This document shows, piece after piece, positions 49,488-58,449 of a stretch of DNA of 64,000 bases; within the stretch, counting starts at the first letter, position 1, and the number at the start of each line of letters is the position of its first letter. The position numbers were made by a program, and so were the translations under genes. The notes under the pieces are model-generated. The model saw only the letters and a list, made by a program, of their open reading frames with translations, made no database searches and was not told the DNA's origin. Source of the DNA: Anopheles merus. Its lineage: Eukaryota; Arthropoda; Insecta; Diptera; Culicidae. The stretch lies in the NCBI RefSeq assembly GCF_017562075.2, contig NC_054083.1, positions 23,608,285 through 23,672,284 of the forward strand, in the 5' to 3' direction.

Positions 49488-50387
49488 TTAAGGCTGGGCG
49501 TTGAAGTCCGAGTTGGCATCGATCCAGTCCAGGTAGAAGGACACGCGGGCGTACACCGACGGCATACCGATCGAGCAACCGGCAGCCGATCCGAACGACA
49601 CAACACCGATCTGGAGGCTTCCACCGGACTGCACGGTCAGCGGGCCACCCGAGTCACCGTTGCACGACGAGCGACCACCGTCTCCGCTCAGGCACACGTT
49701 CTGGGGCTGGATCAGGGCGGTGTTCCAGCGCGCAATACAGTCAGCGTTGGTCATGACCGGGTTGCTGGTGAACATCACGACGGGCGAGGTAGCGCCGGTG
49801 TTGGTGGTGCGTCCGAATCCGGACACGGTACCGGTGAAGCCACCGAACTGGCGGGTGTCCGAGCGGGCCGGCAGACGGACCGGCTGGATGCGAGCGGTGA
49901 AGGTGATCGGAGAGTTCAGGCGCACGACGGCAATGTCGTTGCGGATGTTGGTCGGATTGTATCCCGGATGGGCACGGATGCCAGCGGAGGTGAAGCCGAT
50001 GCGCTGCTGGGTGGGCTCGTTCACGTTGCGGTTGTGAGCTCCCATGATGGCGGTACCGCTCGTGGCCAGGGTCGTAGCGCCCGAGATGACGCAGTGAGCA
50101 GCGGTCAGGATGTAGTTGTTGGTGAGGACGGAGCCACCGCACAGACCGGTACCGGTCGCGAAGTTGCTCAGCAGAGCGATCTGGTACGGGAACTGGCCGG
50201 GCGTAGCCTCCTGGCCATTGGTGATGCGGTGCGACGGCAGCTTCGTGCGGTAGACCTGCAGCTCAGCCGGCAGGCGAGCCCAGTAGTGATCGAACTCCTC
50301 GATCGGGCGCACCTGGGACCAATCGATATCGATCCATTCGGCGCTGGCGACGGCGAACAGGGCAACTAGAAGCGCGAACGTTTTCAT
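49488..50387 (-). CDS. Chymotrypsin-like serine protease zymogen (protease gene 1)
   Basis: An intronless S1A protease of 299 residues. The order is signal peptide (MKTFALLVALFAVASA), ~38-residue propeptide with IDWSQVRPIEEFDHYW, activation site SHR|ITNG after Arg54, and the catalytic domain with His98 (LTAAHC), Asp151 (RNDIAVV) and Ser246 (CNGDSGGP). The residue six before the catalytic Ser (position 189 in chymotrypsin numbering) is Ser, not Asp, so the specificity is not trypsin-like; chymotrypsin- or elastase-like is expected. I start at the ATG at 50,385-50,387, since the frame upstream to 50,522 lies before the TATA box. It is probably secreted into the gut lumen and activated by trypsin (family inference). 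It heads a cluster of four relatives. Confidence 0.93.
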   Translation of the reverse strand: MKTFALLVALFAVASAEWIDIDWSQVRPIEEFDHYWARLPAELQVYRTKLPSHRITNGQEATPGQFPYQIALLSNFATGTGLCGGSVLTNNYILTAAHCVISGATTLATSGTAIMGAHNRNVNEPTQQRIGFTSAGIRAHPGYNPTNIRNDIAVVRLNSPITFTARIQPVRLPARSDTRQFGGFTGTVSGFGRTTNTGATSPVVMFTSNPVMTNADCIARWNTALIQPQNVCLSGDGGRSSCNGDSGGPLTVQSGGSLQIGVVSFGSAAGCSIGMPSVYARVSFYLDWIDANSDFNAQP

Positions 50388-50404
50388 CCTGACGGTTGTT
50401 GTGT

Positions 50405-50436
50405 ACTGACTGGTGGCTCCGGCCGCGTCTTTTATA
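50405..50436 (-). promoter_or_regulatory. Core promoter of protease gene 1: TATA box and initiator
   Basis: TATAAAA (50,436 down to 50,430) lies 28 bases before TCAGT (50,409-50,405), the arthropod initiator. Transcription should start ~20 bases before the ATG. Confidence 0.8.
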
Positions 50437-51345
50437 CGCATCTGGAGCGGCTTATCGTGCGCAAGATAATCCAGTCTGCGTAACACACGCACTGGTCTCT
50501 TTGATTTGGGTAATTCCGGCACAAGTCATAACGGCAAATCCATTTCGCTTCATGATAAGTGGCTATCTGTAGTGTGCCAAAAATAATGACGCCTGGATGA
50601 CTTGAATTTTCAGCGTAAACGCGGTATCAATGTTTTATTTTTGAGAGATATTCTTCGTCTGTTTGATAGAGGAAAGTGAAGTGTAATGTTCTATCGTGAT
50701 ATTGGGTCCGATATGCGTTGCTGGTTTAAACGATAGCGCTACACCATGCTAGAGTGTATCTGGTTGAATAAGATAAACAGAAACTTTGTGCAAATTTTAC
50801 CAAATCTAAAAGAGGCATCACATGCAATACGATACAGATGATCATTAATTCGAGTAGTTAGAACCAACTCAGGTGACATTTTCGAGCATGAAAATCGAGA
50901 TGTCAAGCAAACACCCTGTAAAGTGGAGCTTTAAATTTGCTTTTAAGTTCACCGCTTTAAGGGAGTTTTAGCTTTTTGTTGTTTTCTTCTTTGTTTTGCT
51001 GGGATATCCGATCTTTTCCGTGTCGTTCTTCTATTTGGCGTAACGTCCAACGCGGAACGTGAAAAATGAAACCGATACCATCTTCCATCAAATGAAGAAG
51101 ATCACACACATGCACACGGGACATCATGGCACTTTCAACACGGTTGATCACACACAAATGTTCAATTTCTGATGCATCGTGCACCAATCGAATAGATAAC
51201 AATTTTAGAACAAATGTCACCTGGGTAGTCTGACCTAAATCCTTGGAAAAAAATCATAGTGCTGAATGGCAGTTGGTAAGACAACTAAAACACAATTAAT
51301 TGATTTCAATCATATTCATTGTTAACATTGTTCACCATGTGTTAG
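50437..51345. other. Intergenic spacer between protease genes 1 and 2; no gene recognised
   Basis: Only short frames (for example 50,957-51,220 minus) with no recognisable features. It includes the upstream control region of gene 1. Confidence 0.6.
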
Positions 51346-51351
51346 TTTATT
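51346..51351 (-). terminator. Polyadenylation signal AATAAA of protease gene 2
   Basis: AATAAA lies 17 bases past the stop codon, in a 3' UTR (GGATTGAAGATAGCTTAATA) identical to that of protease gene 3. Confidence 0.7.
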
Positions 51352-51367
51352 AAGCTATCTTCAATCC

Positions 51368-52261
51368 TTAGGCAGCAGCCACAAAGTCAGAGTTGGCCTC
51401 AATGAAATCCAAGAAGAACGACACACGAGCGTACACCGACGGCATGCCGATCGCACAGCCAGCAGCTGATCCGAACGACACAACACCGACCTGGAGGCTT
51501 CCTCCGTCCTGGACGGCAAGCGGACCACCCGAGTCACCGTTGCAGGCCGAGCGACCACCCTCACCGCTCATGCACACATTCTGGGGCTCGATCAGGACAG
51601 CGTTCCATTGGGCAATACAGTCAGCGTTGGTCATGACCGGGTTGCTGGTGAACATCACAACAGACGAGGTAGCCTGGCTAGCGTCCGAGGTGCGTCCGAA
51701 TCCGGACACGGTACCGGTGAAGCCACCGAACTGGCGGGTGTCCGAGCGGGCCGGCAGACGGGCAGGCTGGATACGATCGGTGAAGGTGATCGGAGAGTTC
51801 AGGCGCACGACGGCAATGTCGTTGCGGATGTTCGCCGAAGAGTAGTCAGGGTGGGCACGGATGCCCGCGGACGTGAAAGCAATGATCTGCTGCGACGGTT
51901 CCGGAGCGTCACGGTTGTGAGCACCCATGATGGCGTTACCTCCCAGAGCCACAGTCGAAGTGCCCATGATAACACAATGAGCAGCAGTGAGGACGTAGTT
52001 GTTGGTCAGGACGGAGCCACCGCACAGACCGGTACCGATGATGAAGTTGCTCAGCAGAGCGATCTGGTACGGGAACTGGCCGGGCGTAGCCTCCTGGCCG
52101 TTGACGACACGGTGCGACGGTTGAGCATACCGGTAGATCTGCAGCTCCTGCGGCAGACGGGCCCAGTAGTGATCGAACTCCTCGATCGGGCGCACCTTCG
52201 ACCAATCGATGTCGGCGTTGGCCGCAGCGAACAGGGCAACTAGAAGCGCGAACGTTTTCAT
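51368..52261 (-). CDS. Chymotrypsin-like serine protease zymogen (protease gene 2)
   Basis: Intronless, 297 residues. Signal peptide MKTFALLVALFAAANA is followed by a slightly shorter propeptide (DIDWSKVRPIEEFDHYW; the EWI seen in the relatives is absent), activation at SHR|VVNG after Arg51, and the triad His95, Asp148 and Ser244. Position 189 is Ser and 190 Ala. The start is the ATG at 52,259-52,261; the longer frame to 52,351 runs back across the TATA box. The C-terminal third, stop codon and 3' UTR are nearly the same as in gene 3 on the opposite strand. It is probably a secreted digestive protease (family inference). Confidence 0.93.
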   Translation of the reverse strand: MKTFALLVALFAAANADIDWSKVRPIEEFDHYWARLPQELQIYRYAQPSHRVVNGQEATPGQFPYQIALLSNFIIGTGLCGGSVLTNNYVLTAAHCVIMGTSTVALGGNAIMGAHNRDAPEPSQQIIAFTSAGIRAHPDYSSANIRNDIAVVRLNSPITFTDRIQPARLPARSDTRQFGGFTGTVSGFGRTSDASQATSSVVMFTSNPVMTNADCIAQWNAVLIEPQNVCMSGEGGRSACNGDSGGPLAVQDGGSLQVGVVSFGSAAGCAIGMPSVYARVSFFLDFIEANSDFVAAA

Positions 52262-52274
52262 CCTGACAACTTTG

Positions 52275-52309
52275 AATGAAGCAAACGACACGGAAGCATC
52301 GCTTTTATA
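52275..52309 (-). promoter_or_regulatory. Core promoter of protease gene 2
   Basis: GTATAAAAGC places TATAAAA at 52,309-52,303, about 30 bases before TTCATTC (near 52,275-52,281). The layout and ~240 bases of upstream sequence are shared with protease gene 3. Confidence 0.75.
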
Positions 52310-52655
52310 CTCCACCAAGAAGTGCAAGTGTTCGATTAGGTGGTTTATCACAGGAACTTTGGCGAATCATCTTTTTTGTTGGAAGGACTGTTTTTTGAGA
52401 AGCATTACTGACATGACATGCATTACTTGCAGGATTCGTTTTCGTGATAACGCCAAAAAGTGGGAAAGCTCACTTGGAAATACCAAATGAGAGGTTACGA
52501 GAGATTGCCGTTACGTGACACCTCAGCTTAGATAACAATGCAATACTTAGATCTGCTCCTGCTTGTATTCGCAATTTTGTAAGTGTGATCAAATAAATGG
52601 ATGTCTCCGATTAAACCGTCCTGTTAGGAGAAGGAAAAGATGTTTCAAAAGATCT

Positions 52656-52786
52656 TCTTCTTGTTCTTCTTCGCAACATCCGTTGTCGGTCAAGATCTGC
52701 CTGTACAAAGTGTTCGTAGGATAGTCAGTCCTACGAATGGAGTAGGGGTCCTTTGGGGGTTTGAACCCATGACGGCCGGTTCAATA
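52656..52786 (-). mobile_element. SINE200-like copy, reverse orientation
   Basis: On the minus strand it reads CATGGGTTCAAACCCCC (box B), then CGTAGGACTGACTATCCTACG, then GGCAGATCTTGACCGACAACGG and an AAGAAGAAC tail. The 5' end is diverged. Confidence 0.7.
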
Positions 52787-52974
52787 GATCACTATCTATA
52801 AATATTGTATTTATTTACATTAGCTCATTACATTAGCAAGTGGCATTAGCAAGTGTGAAAATATATTACCCATTTTGGATGACTATTTTACTCTCTTTTG
52901 ATCATTAGAACGAATCATTTATGAAATAATAAATCATTTATGATAATTAAATGTCATATGCCTTCAATTTGTGA

Positions 52975-53355
52975 AAAAAATCTGGTTTATCCTTTTGCAA
53001 TTCTGCTACTTCTTCTTCATTTTATTCTTTTTTTGTTCGTTTTCTTCTTATCCTGTTTTTGTCACATCTACTTGTTATTATTCTTGTACTTCTTTTTTGT
53101 ATACTCCTATTTATTCTTCTCCTTCTTCGTCATCTTTATCATTATTATCATAATCATCATCATCATTATCATCACCATCACATAAACATAATCATATTTT
53201 TACTCTTCTTCTTAATTTTCTTACTCACTATCTTCTTCTTGTTTCTCGTGGATTGTTTTTACTGTTATTCATATTATTTTATTTTTTGTATTCATTATAC
53301 CCTTCTCGTTCTTCTTTTTGTTCTTCTTATTCACATTTGTCTAATTTTCTTCTAA
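52975..53355 (+). repeat. Pyrimidine-rich (TTC/TTATT/ATC) low-complexity block
   Basis: Long runs of CTTCTTC, TTATTCTT and an ATCATC stretch (about 53,150-53,180). Almost no G on this strand. Confidence 0.8.
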
Positions 53356-53921
53356 TTATTTCTGATATGTTACAACTTCCCCAGTCATGCTGACCTTATA
53401 CAGGGTATCGGAACTTAATAAAAATAATTACAGTTAGTCATTGATATGAGAAAAATTTTCTAGAAGGGAATCAAACCATGCCCATGTCTTTACATGAAAC
53501 GGATTCTTTAGAAGTTTTGTGTGCTATTTCATGAGATCTATAGACCACAGGTTGCTATTCGCCTTCATTAATAACTTATTCAAAACATATGTCCGGAATG
53601 TCGGGAATGAAAATTGTATTTGATTTCCTATTTCCATCTCCATATTGTCCTAGCCTAACCTAAAATCATTTATCTATACACCTAAAATGTACGTATTGCA
53701 TCATGGTTCGCCATTATCTTAGCCTGCAACGTGTCATAGAACTTACACTTGGTATTTCCAGGTGAGCTTTCCCATCTTTTTTGCGTTATCAAAAAAACGA
53801 ATCTTGCAAGTAACGCGTGCAATGGTCTTCCCCAGCGAGAGTTTCCTTCCAACAGCAAGGATGATTCGCCAAAGTTCCTGTAATAAACCACCTAATCTAA
53901 CCGTTGCAGTTTCTGAGCAAA

Positions 53922-53960
53922 TATAAAAGCGATACATCCGTGTAGCTTCCTTCATTCATT
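53922..53960 (+). promoter_or_regulatory. Core promoter of protease gene 3
   Basis: TATAAAA at 53,922-53,928 is followed ~30 bases later by TTCATTCATT (53,951-53,960), matching the layout of protease gene 2. The ATG is ~30 bases further on. Confidence 0.8.
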
Positions 53961-53982
53961 TCTCTCATTCAGAGTAGTCAGG

Positions 53983-54885
53983 ATGAAAACGTTCGCACTT
54001 CTAGTTGCTCTGTTCGCCATCGCCAGCGCCGAATGGATCGATATCGATTGGTCCCAGGTGCGCCCGATCGAGGAGTTCGATCACTACTGGGCTCGCCTGC
54101 CGGCTGAGCTGCAGATCTACCGCACGAAGCTGCCGTCGCACCGCATCGTCAACGGTCAGGAAGCGACGCCTGGCCAGTTCCCGTACCAGATCGCTCTGCT
54201 GAGCAACTTCCCGACCGGTACCGGTCTGTGCGGAGGCTCCGTCCTCACCAACAACTACATCCTGACCGCTGCCCATTGCGTCATCTCGGGCGCTTCGACT
54301 CTGGCTCTGGGAGGTACTGCAATCATTGGAGCTCATAACCGCGATGCAGCGGAACCATCCCAGCAGCGCATTGCCTTCTCAACCGCTGGAATTCGGGCTC
54401 ATCCGGGTTACACACTGACCAACATCCGCAACGATATTGCCGTCGTGCGCCTGAACTCTCCGATCACCTTCACCGATCGTATTCAGCCTGCCCGTCTGCC
54501 GGCCCGCTCGGATACCCGCCAGTTCGGTGGCTTCACCGGTACCGTGTCCGGATTCGGACGCACCTCGGACGCTAGCCAGGCTACCTCGTCTGTTGTGATG
54601 TTCACGACCAACCCGGTCTTGACCAACGCTGACTGCATTGCCCAATGGAATGCCGTCGTGATCGAGCCCCAGAATGTGTGCCTGAGCGGAGCCGGTGGTC
54701 GCTCATCGTGCAACGGTGACTCGGGTGGCCCGCTTGCCGTCCAGGACGGAGGAAGCCTCCAGATCGGTGTTGTGTCGTTCGGATCTGCTGCTGGCTGTGC
54801 GATCGGCATGCCGTCGGTGTACGCTCGTGTGTCGTTCTTCTTGGATTTCATTGAGGCCAACTCTGATTTTGTTGCTGCTGCCTAA
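53983..54885 (+). CDS. Chymotrypsin-like serine protease zymogen (protease gene 3, mosaic)
   Basis: Intronless, 300 residues: signal peptide MKTFALLVALFAIASA, propeptide EWIDIDWSQVRPIEEFDHYW, activation at SHR|IVNG after Arg54, triad His98, Asp151 and Ser247, and Ser at position 189. The first ~100 residues follow gene 1 (EWIDIDWSQ, LPAELQIYRTKLPSHRI, NNYILTAAHCVISGA) and differ from gene 2. From about residue 190 the protein follows gene 2 (RTSDASQATSSVVMF, LAVQDGGSLQ, FFLDFIEANSDFVAAA), and so do the 3' UTR and the upstream flank. This pattern fits duplication in inverted orientation with gene 2 plus conversion by gene 1. The expected role is the same as for its relatives. Confidence 0.93.
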   Translation: MKTFALLVALFAIASAEWIDIDWSQVRPIEEFDHYWARLPAELQIYRTKLPSHRIVNGQEATPGQFPYQIALLSNFPTGTGLCGGSVLTNNYILTAAHCVISGASTLALGGTAIIGAHNRDAAEPSQQRIAFSTAGIRAHPGYTLTNIRNDIAVVRLNSPITFTDRIQPARLPARSDTRQFGGFTGTVSGFGRTSDASQATSSVVMFTTNPVLTNADCIAQWNAVVIEPQNVCLSGAGGRSSCNGDSGGPLAVQDGGSLQIGVVSFGSAAGCAIGMPSVYARVSFFLDFIEANSDFVAAA

Positions 54886-54901
54886 GGATTGAAGATAGCT
54901 T

Positions 54902-54907
54902 AATAAA
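54902..54907 (+). terminator. Polyadenylation signal AATAAA of protease gene 3
   Basis: AATAAA lies 17 bases past the stop, in the 3' UTR shared with gene 2. Confidence 0.7.
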
Positions 54908-55323
54908 CCAAAGACCTTGTATACTGAATGATGATTGTAAATGTTTTATGATGAAATATTTTTGTAGGAAAATCTCACACATAACACACAGTTGAGTGGA
55001 AGTTCTGCTTTCAAGATAGTATGTTGTACTAGAACGAAACTACTGATCCATAGCATCTGTTACGTGTATAAATGCCATGCCGATGCAAAACAGCTGCAAT
55101 ACCTCTACAGGTGTATATCTCATTATCATTAGCATTTTGCCAGCTCGATGTTGATGCGGTCTTGTTTTTTGAAGTCTTCTTTGCATACTCCAATGCAGAA
55201 TTAAGTACTGCTTCATTATCGCGAACCCTGCTATTTGCTACCATAAATAACCAACTGGTCGGTGTCAGGCGTCATGAGTGATCGATGAGGTGTCAAGCGT
55301 AGTTTGCCAAAAGCTTTGCTACG
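54908..55323. other. Intergenic spacer between protease gene 3 and the first LRR copy
   Basis: No gene recognised. TATAAAT at 55,067-55,073 is a possible but distant TATA box for the following LRR copy. Confidence 0.5.
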
Positions 55324-56111
55324 ATGATCCACTGGGCTGTAAGGTACGCATATTCCACTTTTAATACCATTTTGTGATCACGAATTGGGCCTTAATCCTT
55401 TAACACATCAGGTCGATATAGTAACACATTACTCTTCTTCCATTAGATTACTATTTGTATTAAGCACGATTGTTCACATTGCTACAATTCGAACAAAGTG
55501 CTTTGAACAAAAATGCATCATTTTGGACTTTAAATCGCATGTTGATGCGTTCGTATTTCAGTACATTCCAAAACACTTGATCTTCTTAAGCATGGAGAAT
55601 ATGTTGCTGGAGCACCTCGATCAGACAGTTATGCAGATATTGCCTAGCTTCGTCACACATGTAGACGTCAGAAACTCTCCCGCTTTGAAGTGGATCGATG
55701 TTCCAAATGCGCTTGTGCGCCAACCGGGAGCTCACCACCGTGATCCTAACGAACAACAAGATACGCTACGTCGTCAATACCGCAACGCAGCATTGCCCGA
55801 TCTACGATTCTCTCGCTGCACTTTCGTTGCAAGCAAACATGCTTAAAACGGTCAACATCGAGCTGTTCGATGTGTTTGTCCAATTGAACAGTTTATTTCT
55901 GCACAGGAATAGAATAAAATCAATAGCGGGACGGTTGGTGCACGATGCCTTGCTGCAGCTGAGGCTTGAAAACAACAAGCTGGCCGGTTTGGATATGTGT
56001 CACTGGCATGTACCTGCAATTCTGCTGGTTACGTTTATGGACAACCCGATGAAAACCGTTCCCGAATGTTTAAATAATTTGCAAAACTTCACCACCATAG
56101 CTGGTCTATAA
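55324..56111 (+). pseudogene. Broken LRR protein gene (LRR copy 1), two exons, internal deletion with frameshift
   Basis: Exon 1 is 55,324-55,343 (ATGATCCACTGGGCTGTAAG|GTACGC). Exon 2 starts at 55,447 after CTTCCATTAG and gives a hydrophobic start MIHWAVRLLFVLSTIVHIAT. The frame follows the other two LRR genes (YIPKHLIFLSMENMLLEHLD, LPSFV, WIDVP) up to about 55,710, where ~60 residues present in the relatives are missing. The matching sequence resumes in another frame (LCANRELTTVILTNNKIRYV) and runs to a stop at 56,109-56,111, about 150 residues short of the relatives' ends. I read this as a decayed paralogue. A truncated product ending at 55,846 is possible but would lack most repeats. Confidence 0.75.
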
Positions 56112-56355
56112 TCGGGTTTAAGACGAAATATAGTAACGTGAGCCTTAACTGAAACCAAAACACCGTGTTTGGAGACTATGGTTGGACGCTGCTGGCATTG
56201 CTACTCTATATTTCAAATCTATTCTGAACGCATTGTTAGTAAAGCTCTCAAATAGATCGTGTGCTGTATTCAACGATTTGGCTCACTGCGACGAGGAGGG
56301 CGCACGCCACTTAACTACCGCTTATGAACTCATTAGTGAACGCTTCTTTTATTCC
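56112..56355. other. Intergenic spacer upstream of LRR gene 2
   Basis: 56,175-56,290 (around ACGCTGCTGGCATTGCTAC) weakly resembles 60,345-60,440 upstream of LRR gene 3, so the two upstream regions may be duplicates. The short frame 56,182-56,373 has no supported function. Confidence 0.4.
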
Positions 56356-56390
56356 TATAAAATACAGGAGTAACAAAACTGGTGAACAGT
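56356..56390 (+). promoter_or_regulatory. Core promoter of LRR gene 2
   Basis: TATAAAA at 56,356-56,362 and ACAGT at 56,386-56,390, about 30 bases apart, ~60 bases before the ATG at 56,448. Confidence 0.7.
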
Positions 56391-56447
56391 TATTGCCGAA
56401 TTGTCGAATGGGGTATCATTTTGAGATCAAGGCCAAAGCGGACCATC

Positions 56448-57795
56448 ATGAGACGCTGGATACTGAGGTGAGAAGATGATCTCCGGACGCACCTGGTACA
56501 CACGCGCCCTCACACACACACTCTCACATGACGGCTCGTGATGTTTTAGAATGCTCTTCCTTCTCGACACTGCTAACCGTATGGGCTCGATGCGGCTCCA
56601 GTGCTCCAAACAGTACTGCTATCTGTACGATCTTACCACGAGCGATGATACGTTCGCGTATCAGTACATTCCGCAACACGTCGAAGTGCTGTCCATCGAG
56701 AATGCGGTGATGGAGCACATCGATCACGCGATACTGGAGGGTGTGCCAAGCTTTATCCAGGAGCTGATCGTAACCAACTCGTTCTCACTGAGGTGGATCA
56801 GTGTTCCGTGGGCCGTAAAAAATCTGATGATAACGTCTACCAATCTGAGAAGGATGGATATCGAAGCGAACAGTTCGTTGAGCTATTTGGCCGTATCGGT
56901 GTGTGATCTGGTGAAGGTACCGGACTCTATCAAACATGCCCGCGGCCTAGAATGGCTGTACATAACGTCGTGCAAGCTGCAGGGCCTGAATATGGCGAGT
57001 TTGTGCGATAACGTGCGGCTGGGCGTTCTCAGCTTGATGGGCAACAAGATCCGCTACGTGGTGAACACGTCGACGAGGCATTGCGGCGTATACGATGCGC
57101 TTGCCAGTGTAACGCTGTCGGAAAACCTGCTCACCACAGTCAGCATGGAGCTGTTCAATGTGCTAGTGCGGATGGATGGTTTGTATCTGCAGAACAACCG
57201 AATAAGAACGCTTGCCGGACAGTTGATACACGGTGCACTGGCCGAGCTACGGATGGACGGAAACAAGCTATCGAGTGTAGATCTGTGCGGATGGTCCGTA
57301 CCGTCGCTGGCCAGCCTTATGTTAGATCGCAACAATCTAACGGCCGTGCCGCAGTGTGTCAATAATTTCACAAACACCTCCCTGCTTACCATGCGCTCTA
57401 ATCGACTGTCCAACTTTACCATCGAGAGTGTGGCCGGTATGAGCAGTTTGCGTAAGTTAGATTTATCGTGCAATACGCTGAAGACGGTTATGTTGAGTAC
57501 GGCACATTTTCCGGCCGATCTAGAAATGCTGAATATTGATTACAACAATCTATCCGCGCTGGATCTGTCCTTTATACCGGTGCGTTCGTTGGAGGTGCAC
57601 GTTTCTTATAATCTAATTTCCAGCTTCGATGCCTGCGGTGCGTCACGCAACGTTTCCCAGCTGTTAATGTACGATAATTTGATTGTCTGTGCGTGGCACA
57701 CGTCCTCGGTGCGGGAGCGTGATCGGTGCAATAAGACGGACGGGTCTGTTCGTCGTTTGCATAACGAGCACCACCGTAAAGTCTGCTATGGTTAG
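56448..57795 (+). CDS. Secreted leucine-rich-repeat protein (LRR gene 2)
   Basis: Two exons: 56,448-56,467 (ATGAGACGCTGGATACTGAG|GTGAGA) and 56,550-57,795 after GATGTTTTAG, 421 residues. The start MRRWILRMLFLL is a short hydrophobic leader, weaker than in its relatives. A Cys-containing cap (LQCSKQYCYLYDL) is followed by about a dozen leucine-rich repeats with LxxNxL cores (LGVLSLMGNKIRYV, MDGLYLQNNRIRTL, LRKLDLSCNTLKTV, LEMLNIDYNNLSAL) and a Cys pair near the end (CAWHTSSVRERDRC). No transmembrane segment, Ig domain or coiled coil is seen. The architecture recalls mosquito LRIM-type haemolymph LRR proteins, but the binding partner and role are unknown. Starting at the ATG at 56,551 would drop the first exon. 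Confidence 0.85.
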
Positions 57796-57823
57796 GCGTT
57801 ATCTTATCCACCGTTTGAAGGAT

Positions 57824-57848
57824 AATAAATAGGCCTATGAGCCTATTT
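57824..57848 (+). terminator. Polyadenylation signal and small hairpin after LRR gene 2
   Basis: AATAAA at 57,824-57,829 overlaps a perfect 8-bp inverted repeat AAATAGGC / GCCTATTT. The hairpin has no known role here. Confidence 0.6.
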
Positions 57849-58449
57849 CAGACAGCTACCTTTTCAGCTTTCAAAACCGGAGAGACTTTACCAGTAGTTG
57901 CGATTACGTCCGGCGAATATGACAAACGATCTTAAATCTTAAATCTTAAATAGCAAGATTGATAAAACCAAAAACATGAGAAATATCACAATAACGCGTA
58001 GCTTAAGCCTTCTGCAAGTCAGCAATCGTTCAAGCTCCTGGCATTAATAAGGATCTGTACAATTTCAGTACATCCCTAGATAAGTAATGTCGACAATGTT
58101 TCCAATGTCGACCAGCAATCTCATACATTATAACTGATCCTCATAATTGTCTTCGACTCTGTTTCATATGTGAAAAGATTGTTTCTTGATGGCTCGATCA
58201 TTGAACATGTTGTATTTGAAGACTTTTAAGTTATAAAAATGCATCCTGTTTTTCTCAGTGAGGTCATTGGATCGTCACAACAGATCACAACAGACGTTGT
58301 AGATATTGTAGAAAATAGCTGGATGACCCATCGGCCGGTAGCCGATATTGAGGTGGTGAATGTTCCTTGTGTGAAGTATAAAAGTGACACAGTTCGAGCT
58401 TTTGGACTTTGGCAGCTTGCAAATTGCGTGAGCTAGACTTGTAATGTTA
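57849..58449. other. Intergenic; contains an orphan TATA box
   Basis: No gene recognised; the frame 58,239-58,436 has no family features. TATAAAAG at 58,377-58,384 in good context has no gene after it, because a hAT element begins at 58,458. Confidence 0.5.

Larger units (their letters stand above)
52487..53748. other. Spacer between the inverted protease genes 2 and 3; no gene recognised
   Basis: Unlike the flanking arms, this part has no internal mirror copy. It holds a reverse SINE (52,656-52,786), AT-rich DNA and a pyrimidine-rich TTC/ATC low-complexity block (52,975-53,355). Frames inside the block are simple-sequence artefacts. Confidence 0.6.

Noticed and set aside
52940..53355. Hydrophobic frames with long Leu/Phe/Ile runs
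   Set aside because: Translation of a TTC/ATT low-complexity tract.
56182..56373. 63-codon frame with some likeness to an LRR N-terminal cap (RSCAVFND)
   Set aside because: The likeness covers a few residues only; the DNA resembles the upstream flank of LRR gene 3, so it is more likely non-coding.
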